Assembly (NCBI RefSeq): GCF_000934725.1 | Contig: NZ_JYNS01000002.1 | Span: 434,001 to 498,000 of the forward strand | DNA length: 64,000 nucleotides | Direction of reading: 5' to 3' | From: Methyloterricola oryzae | GTDB taxonomy: Bacteria; Pseudomonadota; Gammaproteobacteria; Methylococcales; Methylococcaceae | Shown: positions 9,165-17,845 of the stretch, in pieces | Layout of the letters: each line of letters opens with the position of its first letter | How positions within the stretch are numbered: position 1 is the first letter of the stretch | The notes under the pieces: model-generated | Databases searched by the model: none | What the model saw: only the letters and a program-made list of their open reading frames with translations | Told to the model about the DNA's origin: nothing | Position numbers and translations under genes: made by a program

Positions 9165-10354
9165 TGCAGGACTGGCTGTTCCTACTCCTGCCCGTCGCAG
9201 CGGCTTCCGGGTGGTTTGCCGCTAAAAACCATTACATCCAGAAAGGCCGGGGCGACCCAGGCCAAGAATTCCGCCAGGCATACTGCCGTGGCCTCAATTA
9301 CCTGCTGAGCGAGAAGACCGATAAGGCCATCGACACCTTCGCGAGTCTTCTGGAAAGTGACCGCGAAACCATCGAGACCCATATCGCGCTGGGTAACCTG
9401 TTCCGCCGCCGTGGCGATCTAGAGCGGGCCATCGAGATCCATGAAAACCTGATTCAAAAAGGGGTGCTGGATACCGAACAGAGGGCCCTGGCACAGTACG
9501 AATTGGGCTTGGACTACCTGCGTTCGGGACTTTTTGACCGCGCCGAAATCATTTTTGGCAACCTGATCGACCATCCCGGCCGAGGTCGGGCCGCACTGCA
9601 ACAGTTGCTGGCCATCTTCCAGCACGAGAAGGAATGGCAGAAAGCGATCGAGTGCACCCGCAAATTGGCGAGGCTCGGCAAACTGCCGCATGGGGAGTCG
9701 GTCGCCCAATTTCTTTGCGAACTGGCCGAGGAAGCCCTGGCCGCCCATCGCAATGAAGAGGCCTTCCAGTGGCTCGAACAAGCGCGGGCCGAAGACACAG
9801 GATGTGTGCGCGCCAACCTGCTTCTGGCCCGCATGCGCATGCGCGACGGCCTCTACGAGGAGGCTCTGCTGGCGCTGAAGCAAGTTGAGGCGCAGGATCC
9901 GGCTTATATCCAGGAGATTCTGGAACCTCTGCAGATATGCTACGAACGCTTGAACAAATCACCCGCCGAACTCATGGGCTATCTGGGCTACGTGTACGAA
10001 ACCTATGGCCTTGAGAGTGCGGCCCTGGCGCTGGCGCGACAGTTGCGCACCGAGCGCGGCAACGGGCGTGCCATCGAGCATCTGCAGCGGGTGCTGGAAG
10101 CCCATCCGTCACTGAAGACCCTGAACGCCATGACCGGGCTCTTGCTGGAAGAGAAGAACGGAGCGCAACGGGAAGCGCTTATTCGCTTGGACCGTGCCAT
10201 CGACCGGCTTTGCGCGGGTGCCGTGCGTTACCGCTGCAGCCACTGTGGATTCAGCGGCAACGAACTGCACTGGCGCTGCCCTTCCTGTCGTCATTGGGTT
10301 GCGATGCGGCCGGTCACCGCCGGGCGGAGCGGTTCAGCGTCCGGCTTTCAGTGA
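9164..10354 (+). CDS. lapB: Lipopolysaccharide assembly protein B (YciM)
   Basis: LapB is an inner-membrane-anchored TPR protein that links LPS synthesis to FtsH-mediated LpxC degradation. The protein of 396 residues starts with a single membrane helix (WLFLLLPVAAASGWFAAKN), continues with several TPR repeats (for example AIDTFASLLESDRETIETHI and ERAIEIHENLIQKG), and ends in a rubredoxin-like metal knuckle with two Cys pairs (YRCSHCGF and RCPSCRHW). The ATG at 9164 overlaps the lapA stop. All expected elements are intact. Confidence 0.94.
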   Translation: MQDWLFLLLPVAAASGWFAAKNHYIQKGRGDPGQEFRQAYCRGLNYLLSEKTDKAIDTFASLLESDRETIETHIALGNLFRRRGDLERAIEIHENLIQKGVLDTEQRALAQYELGLDYLRSGLFDRAEIIFGNLIDHPGRGRAALQQLLAIFQHEKEWQKAIECTRKLARLGKLPHGESVAQFLCELAEEALAAHRNEEAFQWLEQARAEDTGCVRANLLLARMRMRDGLYEEALLALKQVEAQDPAYIQEILEPLQICYERLNKSPAELMGYLGYVYETYGLESAALALARQLRTERGNGRAIEHLQRVLEAHPSLKTLNAMTGLLLEEKNGAQREALIRLDRAIDRLCAGAVRYRCSHCGFSGNELHWRCPSCRHWVAMRPVTAGRSGSASGFQ

Positions 10355-10432
10355 CGCGTTTGAACTGACAGGCTGCGCCAACGCGCCGAACGGCGTAGCA
10401 TGGGGGCATTCCACTCAGATCGTCGGTGCGCG

Positions 10433-11242
10433 ATGATGAGACCGCTTTCGAGATTTTTCCAGTGCCTCTTCCGGCTGGTGTTGTTGGCTGTCGCATCCGC
10501 GGCATACACGGCGCAAGCCCGTGCGGACACCTGGCAACCGGAGCCTGGAACGACCTGGAATTGGCAGTTACAGGGCGCGGTAGCCACGGACATCGACGTT
10601 CAAGTGTATGACATCGACTTGTTCGAAGCACCCACATCGCTCATCGACCAGTTGCATGGACTGGGGCGCAAAGTCATCTGTTATTTCAACGCCGGCGCCT
10701 TCGAGAACTGGCGGCCGGATGCTTCGGCCTTTCCCAGGCAACTCAAGGGCCGGGAACTGGAGGGATGGCCGGGCGAGCGGTGGCTGGACATACGCAAGCT
10801 GAAGCGGCTGGCGCCCATCATGCAGGCACGACTGGATATGGCTGTTGCAAAGGGCTGCGACGGGGTCGAGCCGGATAACCTGGATGGCTATCAGAACAGG
10901 AGCGGTTTCCGGCTGAAGCCGCGCCATCAGCTCGCCTACAACAGGGCCCTCGCGGCATGGGCGCACCAGCGCGGCCTGTCCATCGGACTCAAGAACGATC
11001 TGGCTCAGGTTCGGCAGTTGCTGAGCCACTTTGATTGGGCACTCAATGAGCAATGCTTCGCCTACAACGAATGCGACTTGCTGGCGCCGTTCATTCAGGC
11101 GCAAAAGGCTGTCTTTAGCGTTGAGTACGAGGGCGACCCTGCCGAATTCTGTCCCAGGGCCAAGGCGGCCGGATTTTCCACCCTTCTGCTCCCGCTGGCC
11201 TTGGACGGCAGTTCCCGTGTCGATTGCCTGGCCCTATTCTGA
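10433..11242 (+). CDS. Secreted GH114-like (TM1410/endo-alpha-1,4-polygalactosaminidase family) protein
   Basis: The 269-residue protein has an N-terminal signal peptide ending near AQARA, then a single TIM-barrel-type domain of the GH114/TM1410 family. Typical elements are WNWQLQG, DIDVQVYDIDLFEA, KVICYFNAGAFENWRPD, WLDIRKL and the acidic GCDGVEPDNLDGY segment, which carries likely catalytic carboxylates. Family members cleave galactosamine-containing polysaccharides or are of unknown activity. The start at the paired ATG (10433/10436) places the hydrophobic segment correctly; an ATG at 10400 would extend it. It is about 80 bp after lapB, so a link to cell-envelope polysaccharide is plausible but unproven. 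Confidence 0.8.
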   Translation: MMRPLSRFFQCLFRLVLLAVASAAYTAQARADTWQPEPGTTWNWQLQGAVATDIDVQVYDIDLFEAPTSLIDQLHGLGRKVICYFNAGAFENWRPDASAFPRQLKGRELEGWPGERWLDIRKLKRLAPIMQARLDMAVAKGCDGVEPDNLDGYQNRSGFRLKPRHQLAYNRALAAWAHQRGLSIGLKNDLAQVRQLLSHFDWALNEQCFAYNECDLLAPFIQAQKAVFSVEYEGDPAEFCPRAKAAGFSTLLLPLALDGSSRVDCLALF

Positions 11243-11284
11243 AGAGGGCCAGGTGAACGTGCCCGCCGATATCATCGTGCCGCC

Positions 11285-11911
11285 ATGACCGGCAAGCTGT
11301 GCCTGCTGACCTGCAGTAACTTTCGACAGGAACTCGAAGCGGCCATCGCCGCCGAAGGCTGGCGCCTGGTCGAGGTCGGGGCCTTTCCCGCGCGCTGCGG
11401 CAGGCCACCGGTCAGCTGGGAGTCCCTCCGCGCCGCCTTGCCTCGGGACTGCGAAATGGCCGTAGCGTTGGGACGGTCTTGCCTATCCGAGTTACGGCAG
11501 GCCGTTCCTGCGGCGATGCCGCCGCTGCAGCTTTTGCCCCAGGAGCAGTGCTTTCATCTGGTGGCTCCGGTTGACGTGGTCGATGCGGCCATCACCCGCG
11601 GCGCCTATCTGATGACGCCGGCCTGGTTGCGTCACTGGCCTGCGCGACTGGCGGAGATGGGCTTCGCCGACGAGGACCTACGGGCGTTTTTTAACGAGTT
11701 CGCGTCCAAGCTGATACTGTTGGACACCGGGATCGACCCCGAAGCGCCTGACCATCTGCAAGCGATGGGGGCGCACTTGGGCCTCCCGGTCGAGCGGATC
11801 GAAATAGGGCTGGCGCACACTCGCACGCGCTTGCGCGCCATCATTGATTCCTGGGAACGGCAGGGATCGTCGCCGGCGGCATCCGACATTCAAGCAGACG
11901 CCAATTCATAG
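11285..11911 (+). CDS. Uncharacterised protein, possibly DUF1638-like
   Basis: The 208-residue soluble protein has no signal peptide or membrane helix. It begins MTGKLCLLTCSNFRQELEAA and has a conserved-looking middle (GAYLMTPAWLRHWPARLAEM, then SKLILLDTGIDPEAP). The latter pattern resembles DUF1638 proteins, a family of unknown or corrinoid-linked function, but I recognise this only weakly. The ATG is 43 bp after the GH114-like gene, so the two may be one transcript. The last 22 bp overlap the convergent glycosyltransferase-like gene. No function can be assigned from the sequence. Confidence 0.7.
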   Translation: MTGKLCLLTCSNFRQELEAAIAAEGWRLVEVGAFPARCGRPPVSWESLRAALPRDCEMAVALGRSCLSELRQAVPAAMPPLQLLPQEQCFHLVAPVDVVDAAITRGAYLMTPAWLRHWPARLAEMGFADEDLRAFFNEFASKLILLDTGIDPEAPDHLQAMGAHLGLPVERIEIGLAHTRTRLRAIIDSWERQGSSPAASDIQADANS

Positions 11912-12987
11912 ATTCGGCGCGCCGCAAGGCCGGCGCCGCCTCTGCCCAGGCGTTCAGCCGGCTCAGGGGCGGTAAGGGCATGCTCCAGGGCAAGGCGCAG
12001 GTCTCCCGCATACAAATCGGATGACGGAATATGGCGGTTCCGGAGATAACGCCGGATGGCATCTACCAGCACCTCATATTCGGCGAAATCGGTGCGGTCC
12101 GCATAGATCAGCGGTTTCCCATTGGCTATGCAGTCCGAGACGATGCCGAACCCGGGCTTGGACACGACCACGTCCACCGAGGCCACCACGTCGGAAAAGG
12201 AATATCTTGCGGGTTCCACGGCGTGCAGGCCGGTATCCGGCCAGTCGAAGGGACGCACCACAAAGAATTCGTAATCCTGAAGCGCCTGCAGTTTGCGCAG
12301 GGCGCCGGGCTCCCAATGCAGGGAAGTGAAAGACAGCAGCACCCAGCGCTTTTCCAGGGACGCGCCAAAGTCGCGCGCGAGTTCAGCCCGTCGCGAACGG
12401 CCGGGCTCAGCCAGCAAGGGAACATCCTCGATCCGCAGAAATGCGCCGGTATCGCAGGGGAAAGGCAGGCGCAGCAGCAGGTCCGCCTGGCGGTAGCAGC
12501 CTTGAAAATGCTCAATGACAGGCTGCCAGCGCGGGTCGCGCGCGGCGAATTCCGCGTAGATCCAGTCCCAGGAGAAGTTGCCAATGGCGATGGCTGAAAT
12601 GCCCGCGCGCTTTGCCGCCGCCAGAGGAATGCCGGGAATGTCGGCGACCACGGCGCGAATGCCGTTTCGGCACAGATAGTCCTGCTCGCCCAGGACCAAT
12701 TCTTCTGCTCGGTGGCAGAGATCCAGGGTGGCGGCCAGCGTCGCCTCCACGTCGGTGCGGATGGCATCCTTCTGAACCATGCCCACGTCAAAGCTGGCAT
12801 TCCGGATGGTATCGAACGGGCTCAGCACGTGGCCCAGTCTGGCCTGGAAAAAGGCTGCCGGCAGTCCGCTGACGATATGCACCGGATGCTCGGGATGCTG
12901 CCTCTTGTATGCGCGGATGATGTCGCTGGACCTGACGCCGTGGCCGAAGCCATGGGCGGTGATATAAAAGGCAATGGGGGCCGTCAC
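11890..12987 (-). CDS. Glycosyltransferase-like protein (GT-B fold, arabinokinase N-terminal-like)
   Basis: The protein of 365 residues starts at a GTG preceded by GGAG at proper spacing, giving TAPIAFYITAHGFGHGVRSS. The GFGHGVR loop near the start and the donor-site-like segment SKPGFGIVSDCIANGKPLIY near residue 290 are typical of GT-B fold transferases. They resemble the uncharacterised glycosyltransferase-like half of plant L-arabinokinases. The substrate is unknown. A longer reading to 13098 would run across the rlmJ start region and is unlikely. It is divergent from rlmJ and converges on the uncharacterised gene at 11285. Confidence 0.75.
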   Translation of the reverse strand: MTAPIAFYITAHGFGHGVRSSDIIRAYKRQHPEHPVHIVSGLPAAFFQARLGHVLSPFDTIRNASFDVGMVQKDAIRTDVEATLAATLDLCHRAEELVLGEQDYLCRNGIRAVVADIPGIPLAAAKRAGISAIAIGNFSWDWIYAEFAARDPRWQPVIEHFQGCYRQADLLLRLPFPCDTGAFLRIEDVPLLAEPGRSRRAELARDFGASLEKRWVLLSFTSLHWEPGALRKLQALQDYEFFVVRPFDWPDTGLHAVEPARYSFSDVVASVDVVVSKPGFGIVSDCIANGKPLIYADRTDFAEYEVLVDAIRRYLRNRHIPSSDLYAGDLRLALEHALTAPEPAERLGRGGAGLAARRIYELASA

Positions 12988-13096
12988 GGTGAACTCCAGT
13001 CTTGATCTGACAGTGTACCGCAACCATCTAACGCCATGAGTGCTGGACTTTCTGACAACATGGGTTAGATTGATCGGCCATCCCAAGGACCTCGAC

Positions 13097-13939
13097 ATGC
13101 TCAGCTACCGCCACGCCTATCATGCCGGCAATCACGCCGACGTTCTCAAGCACGTGACTCTGACCCTGCTGTTCAAAGCGCTGCTGCTCAAAGAGAAACC
13201 CGTCTGCTATCTGGACACCCACGCCGGCGCCGGGCGCTATGCACTCGATTCGGAGAAGGCGCGCAAGAACCGGGAGTATGAAACGGGCATTGCTCGGCTT
13301 TGGCAGCGAACCGACCTGCCGGCAGGTGTTTCCGACTATGTGGAGGCGGTGCGTGCCTTCAATGTGGATGGGGTCTTACGTATCTACCCCGGCTCACCGC
13401 GGCTTGTCCGCCATTGGCTCAGGCCGGCTGACCGGATGCTGCTGTGCGAATTGCATACCAAGGAAAACGCCGTGCTGGGGGATGAGTTCAAGGGGGATCG
13501 CCAGGTGCTTGTGAAGGCAATGGACGGCTATCAGGCGCTCAAGGCCCTGCTGCCGCCCAAGGAGCGGCGCGGTTTGGTTCTGATCGATCCCGCCTTTGAA
13601 CTGAAGGACGAGCGTAACCGCCTGTTGCAGGCCTTGCAGGAGGCCTGGAAGCGGTGGCCCACGGGCACTTACGCCATCTGGTATCCCATCCAGGACCTGG
13701 CCACGCTCGACTGGTTTCACCGTCAACTGAAGCGCAGCGGTATCCGTAAGATGCTCGCGGCTGAACTGCGGCTATTCTCCGAGGATTTGCCGCTGCGCAT
13801 GAATGGCAGCAGCATGGTCGTGATCAATCCACCCTGGCATCTGGAAGAGCAGCTCACCGCGCTGGGCCCTTGGTTGCATGGGGCTCTGGCCTCAGGGGGG
13901 GAGGGCGGCTTTCGGTTACAATGGCTTGCAGGCGAGTGA
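13097..13939 (+). CDS. rlmJ: 23S rRNA (adenine(2030)-N6)-methyltransferase
   Basis: RlmJ methylates A2030 of 23S rRNA using S-adenosylmethionine. The 280-residue protein begins with the characteristic LSYRHAYHAGNHADVLKH, followed by LDTHAGAGRY (SAM site) and later LIDPAFELKDE, which corresponds to the DPPY-type catalytic motif with DPAF instead. I used the ATG at 13097 since homologues begin at this motif; an in-frame upstream start (13040) would add 19 unrelated residues. Confidence 0.95.
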   Translation: MLSYRHAYHAGNHADVLKHVTLTLLFKALLLKEKPVCYLDTHAGAGRYALDSEKARKNREYETGIARLWQRTDLPAGVSDYVEAVRAFNVDGVLRIYPGSPRLVRHWLRPADRMLLCELHTKENAVLGDEFKGDRQVLVKAMDGYQALKALLPPKERRGLVLIDPAFELKDERNRLLQALQEAWKRWPTGTYAIWYPIQDLATLDWFHRQLKRSGIRKMLAAELRLFSEDLPLRMNGSSMVVINPPWHLEEQLTALGPWLHGALASGGEGGFRLQWLAGE

Positions 13940-13999
13940 GATCAGGCTCGCGCTAGCACTATTACAATAATTAAACCATGTAATTCGGGAGGTTAAACA

Positions 14000-14602
14000 A
14001 TGTCAGCGGTATCGGGCGGCATGAAGGCCGTTTTCAACTATTTCCTGATCGGCACTGTGGCCATCCTGCCGATCTTCATCGTCATGCAGATCCTGTTCTG
14101 GCTGACCAATTTCACCTTGCACGCAGTGTTCAACATCAAGGAGTGGGTTGGCCATTACTGGATGGTGGCGGCGGTTTTGCTCAGCGTGTTCGCGTTGCTC
14201 GCCTACATCGGCCATGAAATCGCCAAGCTGCGTCAATCCCTGATCATTCGCATGTTCGACCTAGTGATCGGCCGTCTGCCGTTCATCAACAGCGTCTACC
14301 GGGTGACCAAGAAGGTCATCGACATGTTCCGTGGGCAGGGCGACCAGCACACGCGCGAAGTGGTTTACGTGGAATATCCCAAGGACGGCGTCTGGGTGCC
14401 GGCCTATGTCACCAACCGGCAAGGTGACCGCTACGTGCTCTACATTCCCACGTCGCCCAACCCCACCAACGGTTTTACCGTGATCCTGCACGAATCCAAG
14501 GTGGTCAAGTCCAGCTTGAACTTCGAAGAAGTCACCAGTTTTGTCATCAGTGTGGGCGCGGACTTCCCGAAAGCCCAGGAAGTGACCTCCCTGCCGCGCT
14601 AA
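14000..14602 (+). CDS. DUF502 family membrane protein
   Basis: The 200-residue protein has two N-terminal membrane helices (about residues 12-37 and 50-70) and a cytoplasmic-type C-terminal domain with the family segments GRLPFINSVYRVTKKVIDMF, VYVEYPKDGVWVPAYVT and LYIPTSPNPTNGF. DUF502 proteins are conserved, frequently essential-looking membrane proteins without a settled function. A strong Shine-Dalgarno sequence (GGGAGG) precedes the ATG. A GC-rich hairpin follows the stop. Confidence 0.9.
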   Translation: MSAVSGGMKAVFNYFLIGTVAILPIFIVMQILFWLTNFTLHAVFNIKEWVGHYWMVAAVLLSVFALLAYIGHEIAKLRQSLIIRMFDLVIGRLPFINSVYRVTKKVIDMFRGQGDQHTREVVYVEYPKDGVWVPAYVTNRQGDRYVLYIPTSPNPTNGFTVILHESKVVKSSLNFEEVTSFVISVGADFPKAQEVTSLPR

Positions 14603-14621
14603 ACGCACGGTCAGCTCCCAA

Positions 14622-14654
14622 CCGGCGGGGGGCGACCGCCCCGCCGGCACTTTT
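14622..14654 (+). terminator. Hairpin terminator between DUF502 gene and ndh
   Basis: A 9-bp perfect GC-rich stem (CCGGCGGGG at 14622-14630 with CCCCGCCGG at 14639-14647) has an 8-nt loop and is followed by CACTTTT on the + strand. It lies between two convergent genes and fits a Rho-independent terminator for the DUF502 gene. Confidence 0.7.
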
Positions 14655-14662
14655 CGCTTCAA

Positions 14663-15997
14663 TCAATGCAGCTTGATCTTGGGACGCAGGCGGCTGCGGA
14701 AGAAGTGGGAAATCACCAGCAGGGCGACTCGCACCGGGCCGAAAAGGGCGATCTGGTGCATCTTGTAAAGCGAGAGATAAACGAGGCGTGCCAGCGCCCC
14801 CTCGATCATCACGCTGCCCATGAGATTACCCATGAGGTTGCCCACCGTGCTGAATTTTCCCAGGGAAACCAGGGAACCGTAATCGGTGTAGCGGTAATTT
14901 TGCAGCGTCTGATTCTCCAGCAAGCGTTGCAGGTTCTTGCGCACCAGGCTGGCCATCTGATGCGCTGACTGAGCCCGTGGCGGCACGGTGGCATCCGGTC
15001 CCTTTTCGGGCCAGGGACAGGCGCAGCAGTCGCCTATCGCGAAAATATGGTCGTCGCGGGTGGTTTGCAGGGTCGGCTTGACCAGCAACTGGTTGATGCG
15101 GTTGGTTTCAAGCCCCCCCACGCCTTGCAGGCAGTCCGGAGCCTTGATTCCGGCGGCCCAGACTTTGAGCGCCGCGGGGATGAACTGGCCGGAAGCGGTC
15201 TTGACGCCTTGCGGGCTGACCTCCACCACGCGCTCGCCTAAGTGCAGGTGAATGCCGAGCGTCAGCAATTGCTGTCGCGTAGCTTCCGACAGCCGGTCGG
15301 GCAGTCCCGGAAGGAGACGGGTGGAAGCTTCGATCAAGTGCAGCTTGATATCACTGGGCTTGACGTTGTCCAGGCCGTAGGCATTCAGCAACCGGGTGGC
15401 CTGGTGCAACTGTGCCGAGAGTTCGATGCCGGTGGCTCCGCCGCCGACGATAGCCACGTCCAACTCCCCCTCGTTGGCGACGCCGCCGTGGGCGTGGGCT
15501 CGCATATAGGCTTCCAGCAGCCGGTTCTGGAACTGTTCGGCCTGTTCCGTGGTGTCCAGGAACATGCAATTGTCAGCGACGCCGGTGATGCCGAAGTCAT
15601 TGCAGATGCTGCCGATGGCAATGACCAGGTAATCGTAGCGGTGGCTGCGCGCCGGCACAATCTCCTCGCCCTGTTCGTTGACGATGGCCGCGATGAGCAC
15701 CTGCTTACGCTCGCGGTCCAGACCGGTCATGCGTCCCAGCACGAAGCGGAAATGGTTAAGCCGCGCCTGGGCCAGATAGTCCAGTTCGTCGTCATGGGAA
15801 TCCAGGGTGCCGGCGGCGACCTCATGCAGCAAGGGTTTCCAGATATGGGTGCGGCTGCAGTCGATCAGGGTGATTTCGGCTTGGCCGCGCTTGCCCAGTG
15901 AATTGCCCAGACTGGTTGCCAACTCCAATCCACCGGCGCCGCCGCCTACGATCACGATCTGGGGGATAGCCGCGGCTTGGGTCGTGGTCACATTCAT
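14663..15997 (-). CDS. ndh: Type II NADH:quinone oxidoreductase (NDH-2)
   Basis: NDH-2 is a peripheral membrane flavoprotein passing electrons from NADH to quinone without proton pumping. The 444-residue protein has two Rossmann motifs, IVIVGGGAGGLELA for FAD (about residue 13) and VAIVGGGATGIELS for NADH (about residue 170). It also has the HIFAIGDCCACPWP FAD segment and a C-terminal amphipathic or hydrophobic tail expected to bind the membrane. I chose the ATG at 15997 because the FAD motif then lies near the N-terminus; a longer frame to 16219 adds 74 unrelated residues and overlaps the next gene. Confidence 0.94.
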   Translation of the reverse strand: MNVTTTQAAAIPQIVIVGGGAGGLELATSLGNSLGKRGQAEITLIDCSRTHIWKPLLHEVAAGTLDSHDDELDYLAQARLNHFRFVLGRMTGLDRERKQVLIAAIVNEQGEEIVPARSHRYDYLVIAIGSICNDFGITGVADNCMFLDTTEQAEQFQNRLLEAYMRAHAHGGVANEGELDVAIVGGGATGIELSAQLHQATRLLNAYGLDNVKPSDIKLHLIEASTRLLPGLPDRLSEATRQQLLTLGIHLHLGERVVEVSPQGVKTASGQFIPAALKVWAAGIKAPDCLQGVGGLETNRINQLLVKPTLQTTRDDHIFAIGDCCACPWPEKGPDATVPPRAQSAHQMASLVRKNLQRLLENQTLQNYRYTDYGSLVSLGKFSTVGNLMGNLMGSVMIEGALARLVYLSLYKMHQIALFGPVRVALLVISHFFRSRLRPKIKLH

Positions 15998-16109
15998 GCA
16001 TGCCCTCTTATGGTTTTGGTTATTGTCATGGGTGGTGCCGCTGCCGCGATCGGCCTGACAGTGCCTTGAGGCGCACTCTCGAGCGCGGGGCGTTTTGCGA
16101 CCTATCTCA

Positions 16110-17696
16110 CTATTCTCGGGTTTCGCCTGGAATTTGCAAGCGGGTTCGTTGGCCAGAAAACAGCCGGCGATAGTGTGCGTGATTCTCCGCGCCGGCAAAT
16201 TCCTTGAAACTGCGTTCAAAGCTCTCCCTCAGCTTGCGGCGCTGACGGTCCAGATGGCCCAGCAAGGCGCCCATGGCCAACAGCGTCTCCGCCTCGGTGG
16301 CCCGCCGAGAACGTAATTCCTGGCCGAGTGCGTATAAGGTCTGGATCTGCGCGCTCAGGTCCTGTAATTCTCCCAAGTGGTTCTGAAAGCCTTTGAGATG
16401 TTTGATCAGCGCCCTGATCCTGTCGTTTGGGTAGAGACTTTGAAAGAACTCCAGGAGATAGCGCAACTTTTTGCAGGACTTGCGCAACTCATGTAACTGC
16501 TCGTCCGGAGAATCGTCAGCGATGGCCTTGCCCTGTTTGAGCACGCGGCGGAATACCTTAAGGATACGCTCGTCCGCCACCTCGCCGATGGGACGGCGCG
16601 CATTGGCGGCGCGCGGGCGACGAGGGGGCGATGCCTGCAGCACCCTGCGCCAGGACAGCTTAAGCCGCTTGTAGCGGCCTGAGTCGAGTTGCCTGGCCAG
16701 AGCGCGGTGCGCTGCGACGCGCTTCTCTTTGATCAATTCCTTCAGGGGTTCCAAGGCCGGTTGCAGATCCGGGGGCACCTGCGCCCGGAGATCCTCGAAA
16801 CCCAGAAGATACACGTCCAGATCGCGCGGCAGGCTGGTGATCTGCCCCAGCCAGGCAAAGGCGGGCACGAAGCGCGCCACGGTCCGGGGTGGCAGAACGG
16901 CTTTGACCTGGCCCAGGGCGGAACGGGTCCTGCGCACGGCGACCCGGAAATCATGCAGAAACTCCGTGTCGCGCCCGTCCAGCAAGCCGGGCTCGTTCAC
17001 TTCCATGGCCTGCAGCAAGCGCAGCAGGATGGCGCGGGTGGCCGAATCGGCGCGCTGAGCGGGGTCGAGGGCCAGAACAGGGGAGGGGGTAGGATTCTCG
17101 GGCCTGCGCGCCTCGGCGCTCAGGGCATGCAGGATGAGTGGCTCAGCGGCGGTATCGATGGCGTAGCGCTGAGCCAGGGTCGCCATGAGCAAGGCCGCTG
17201 GACCGCCCGCTTCCATCCGTCCTTCCAGCAGCAACCAGTCGCCCAGCGGGTGACCAGGTGTGTCGATTTTGGAGGCCAATCGGCAGTGCAACAGGCTGAG
17301 CCGTGTCTGCCCGTCCTCACTGACGCGGAGCGCGCCTGTGGCAATCAAGCTCAATTGTTCGCCTAGTGAACGCATCTCTGCCACTGGATCAAGCAACTCC
17401 CGCAGGTCTTGATCGGCAAGATCCCAGACAAAGTAAGGCGGCTCCCGCACCTCGCCTTGCCACGCCAGTACCTTGCCATCGGCAAGGCGGCGCAACACGA
17501 GGCGGGGGTCTTCCGAACCGGTGTATCCCGCAAGACAGAGTCCTGCGCGGAAGAGTCGCCAGTCGAAGGTATCGTGAAAACTGCATTTCAGGTCCAGAAC
17601 GCGAGAGCGAGGCAATTGCGCTTCCAGACTCTCGGAAAGCTGGTTCAGGGGCACGCGGGGAGGAATCGGCAGTTCGATAATTTCAGACTTGCTCAT
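16110..17696 (-). CDS. CHAD-domain protein with degenerate CYTH-like N-terminus
   Basis: This 528-residue protein has a C-terminal CHAD domain, an alpha-helical, His-rich fold that binds polyphosphate or phosphate. The two signature His/Arg/Lys helices are visible as FLHDFRVAVRRTRSAL and LHELRKSCKKLRYLLEFF. The N-terminal 200 residues resemble a CYTH triphosphate tunnel domain (FHDTFDWRLFRAGLCLAGY), but I do not see a clear ExExK catalytic motif, so catalysis there is doubtful. The start is the ATG at 17696, an in-frame ATG at 17705 being the alternative. It is divergent from relA, which may link polyphosphate and stringent control, though this is inference. Confidence 0.85.
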   Translation of the reverse strand: MSKSEIIELPIPPRVPLNQLSESLEAQLPRSRVLDLKCSFHDTFDWRLFRAGLCLAGYTGSEDPRLVLRRLADGKVLAWQGEVREPPYFVWDLADQDLRELLDPVAEMRSLGEQLSLIATGALRVSEDGQTRLSLLHCRLASKIDTPGHPLGDWLLLEGRMEAGGPAALLMATLAQRYAIDTAAEPLILHALSAEARRPENPTPSPVLALDPAQRADSATRAILLRLLQAMEVNEPGLLDGRDTEFLHDFRVAVRRTRSALGQVKAVLPPRTVARFVPAFAWLGQITSLPRDLDVYLLGFEDLRAQVPPDLQPALEPLKELIKEKRVAAHRALARQLDSGRYKRLKLSWRRVLQASPPRRPRAANARRPIGEVADERILKVFRRVLKQGKAIADDSPDEQLHELRKSCKKLRYLLEFFQSLYPNDRIRALIKHLKGFQNHLGELQDLSAQIQTLYALGQELRSRRATEAETLLAMGALLGHLDRQRRKLRESFERSFKEFAGAENHAHYRRLFSGQRTRLQIPGETRE

Positions 17697-17845
17697 GGCT
17701 TGCATGCGGTCCCGTCGCCTGACTGTTCAAGGATTCTGCCATAATTCGGGTATGCTCGCCTGGCATTTTGGTGCCGCAGCACCGGCTCGGCTTGGCCTCA
17801 TCCCTGCATTGAATTTCCATCGCCACGGCCTCATATTGATTTGCG

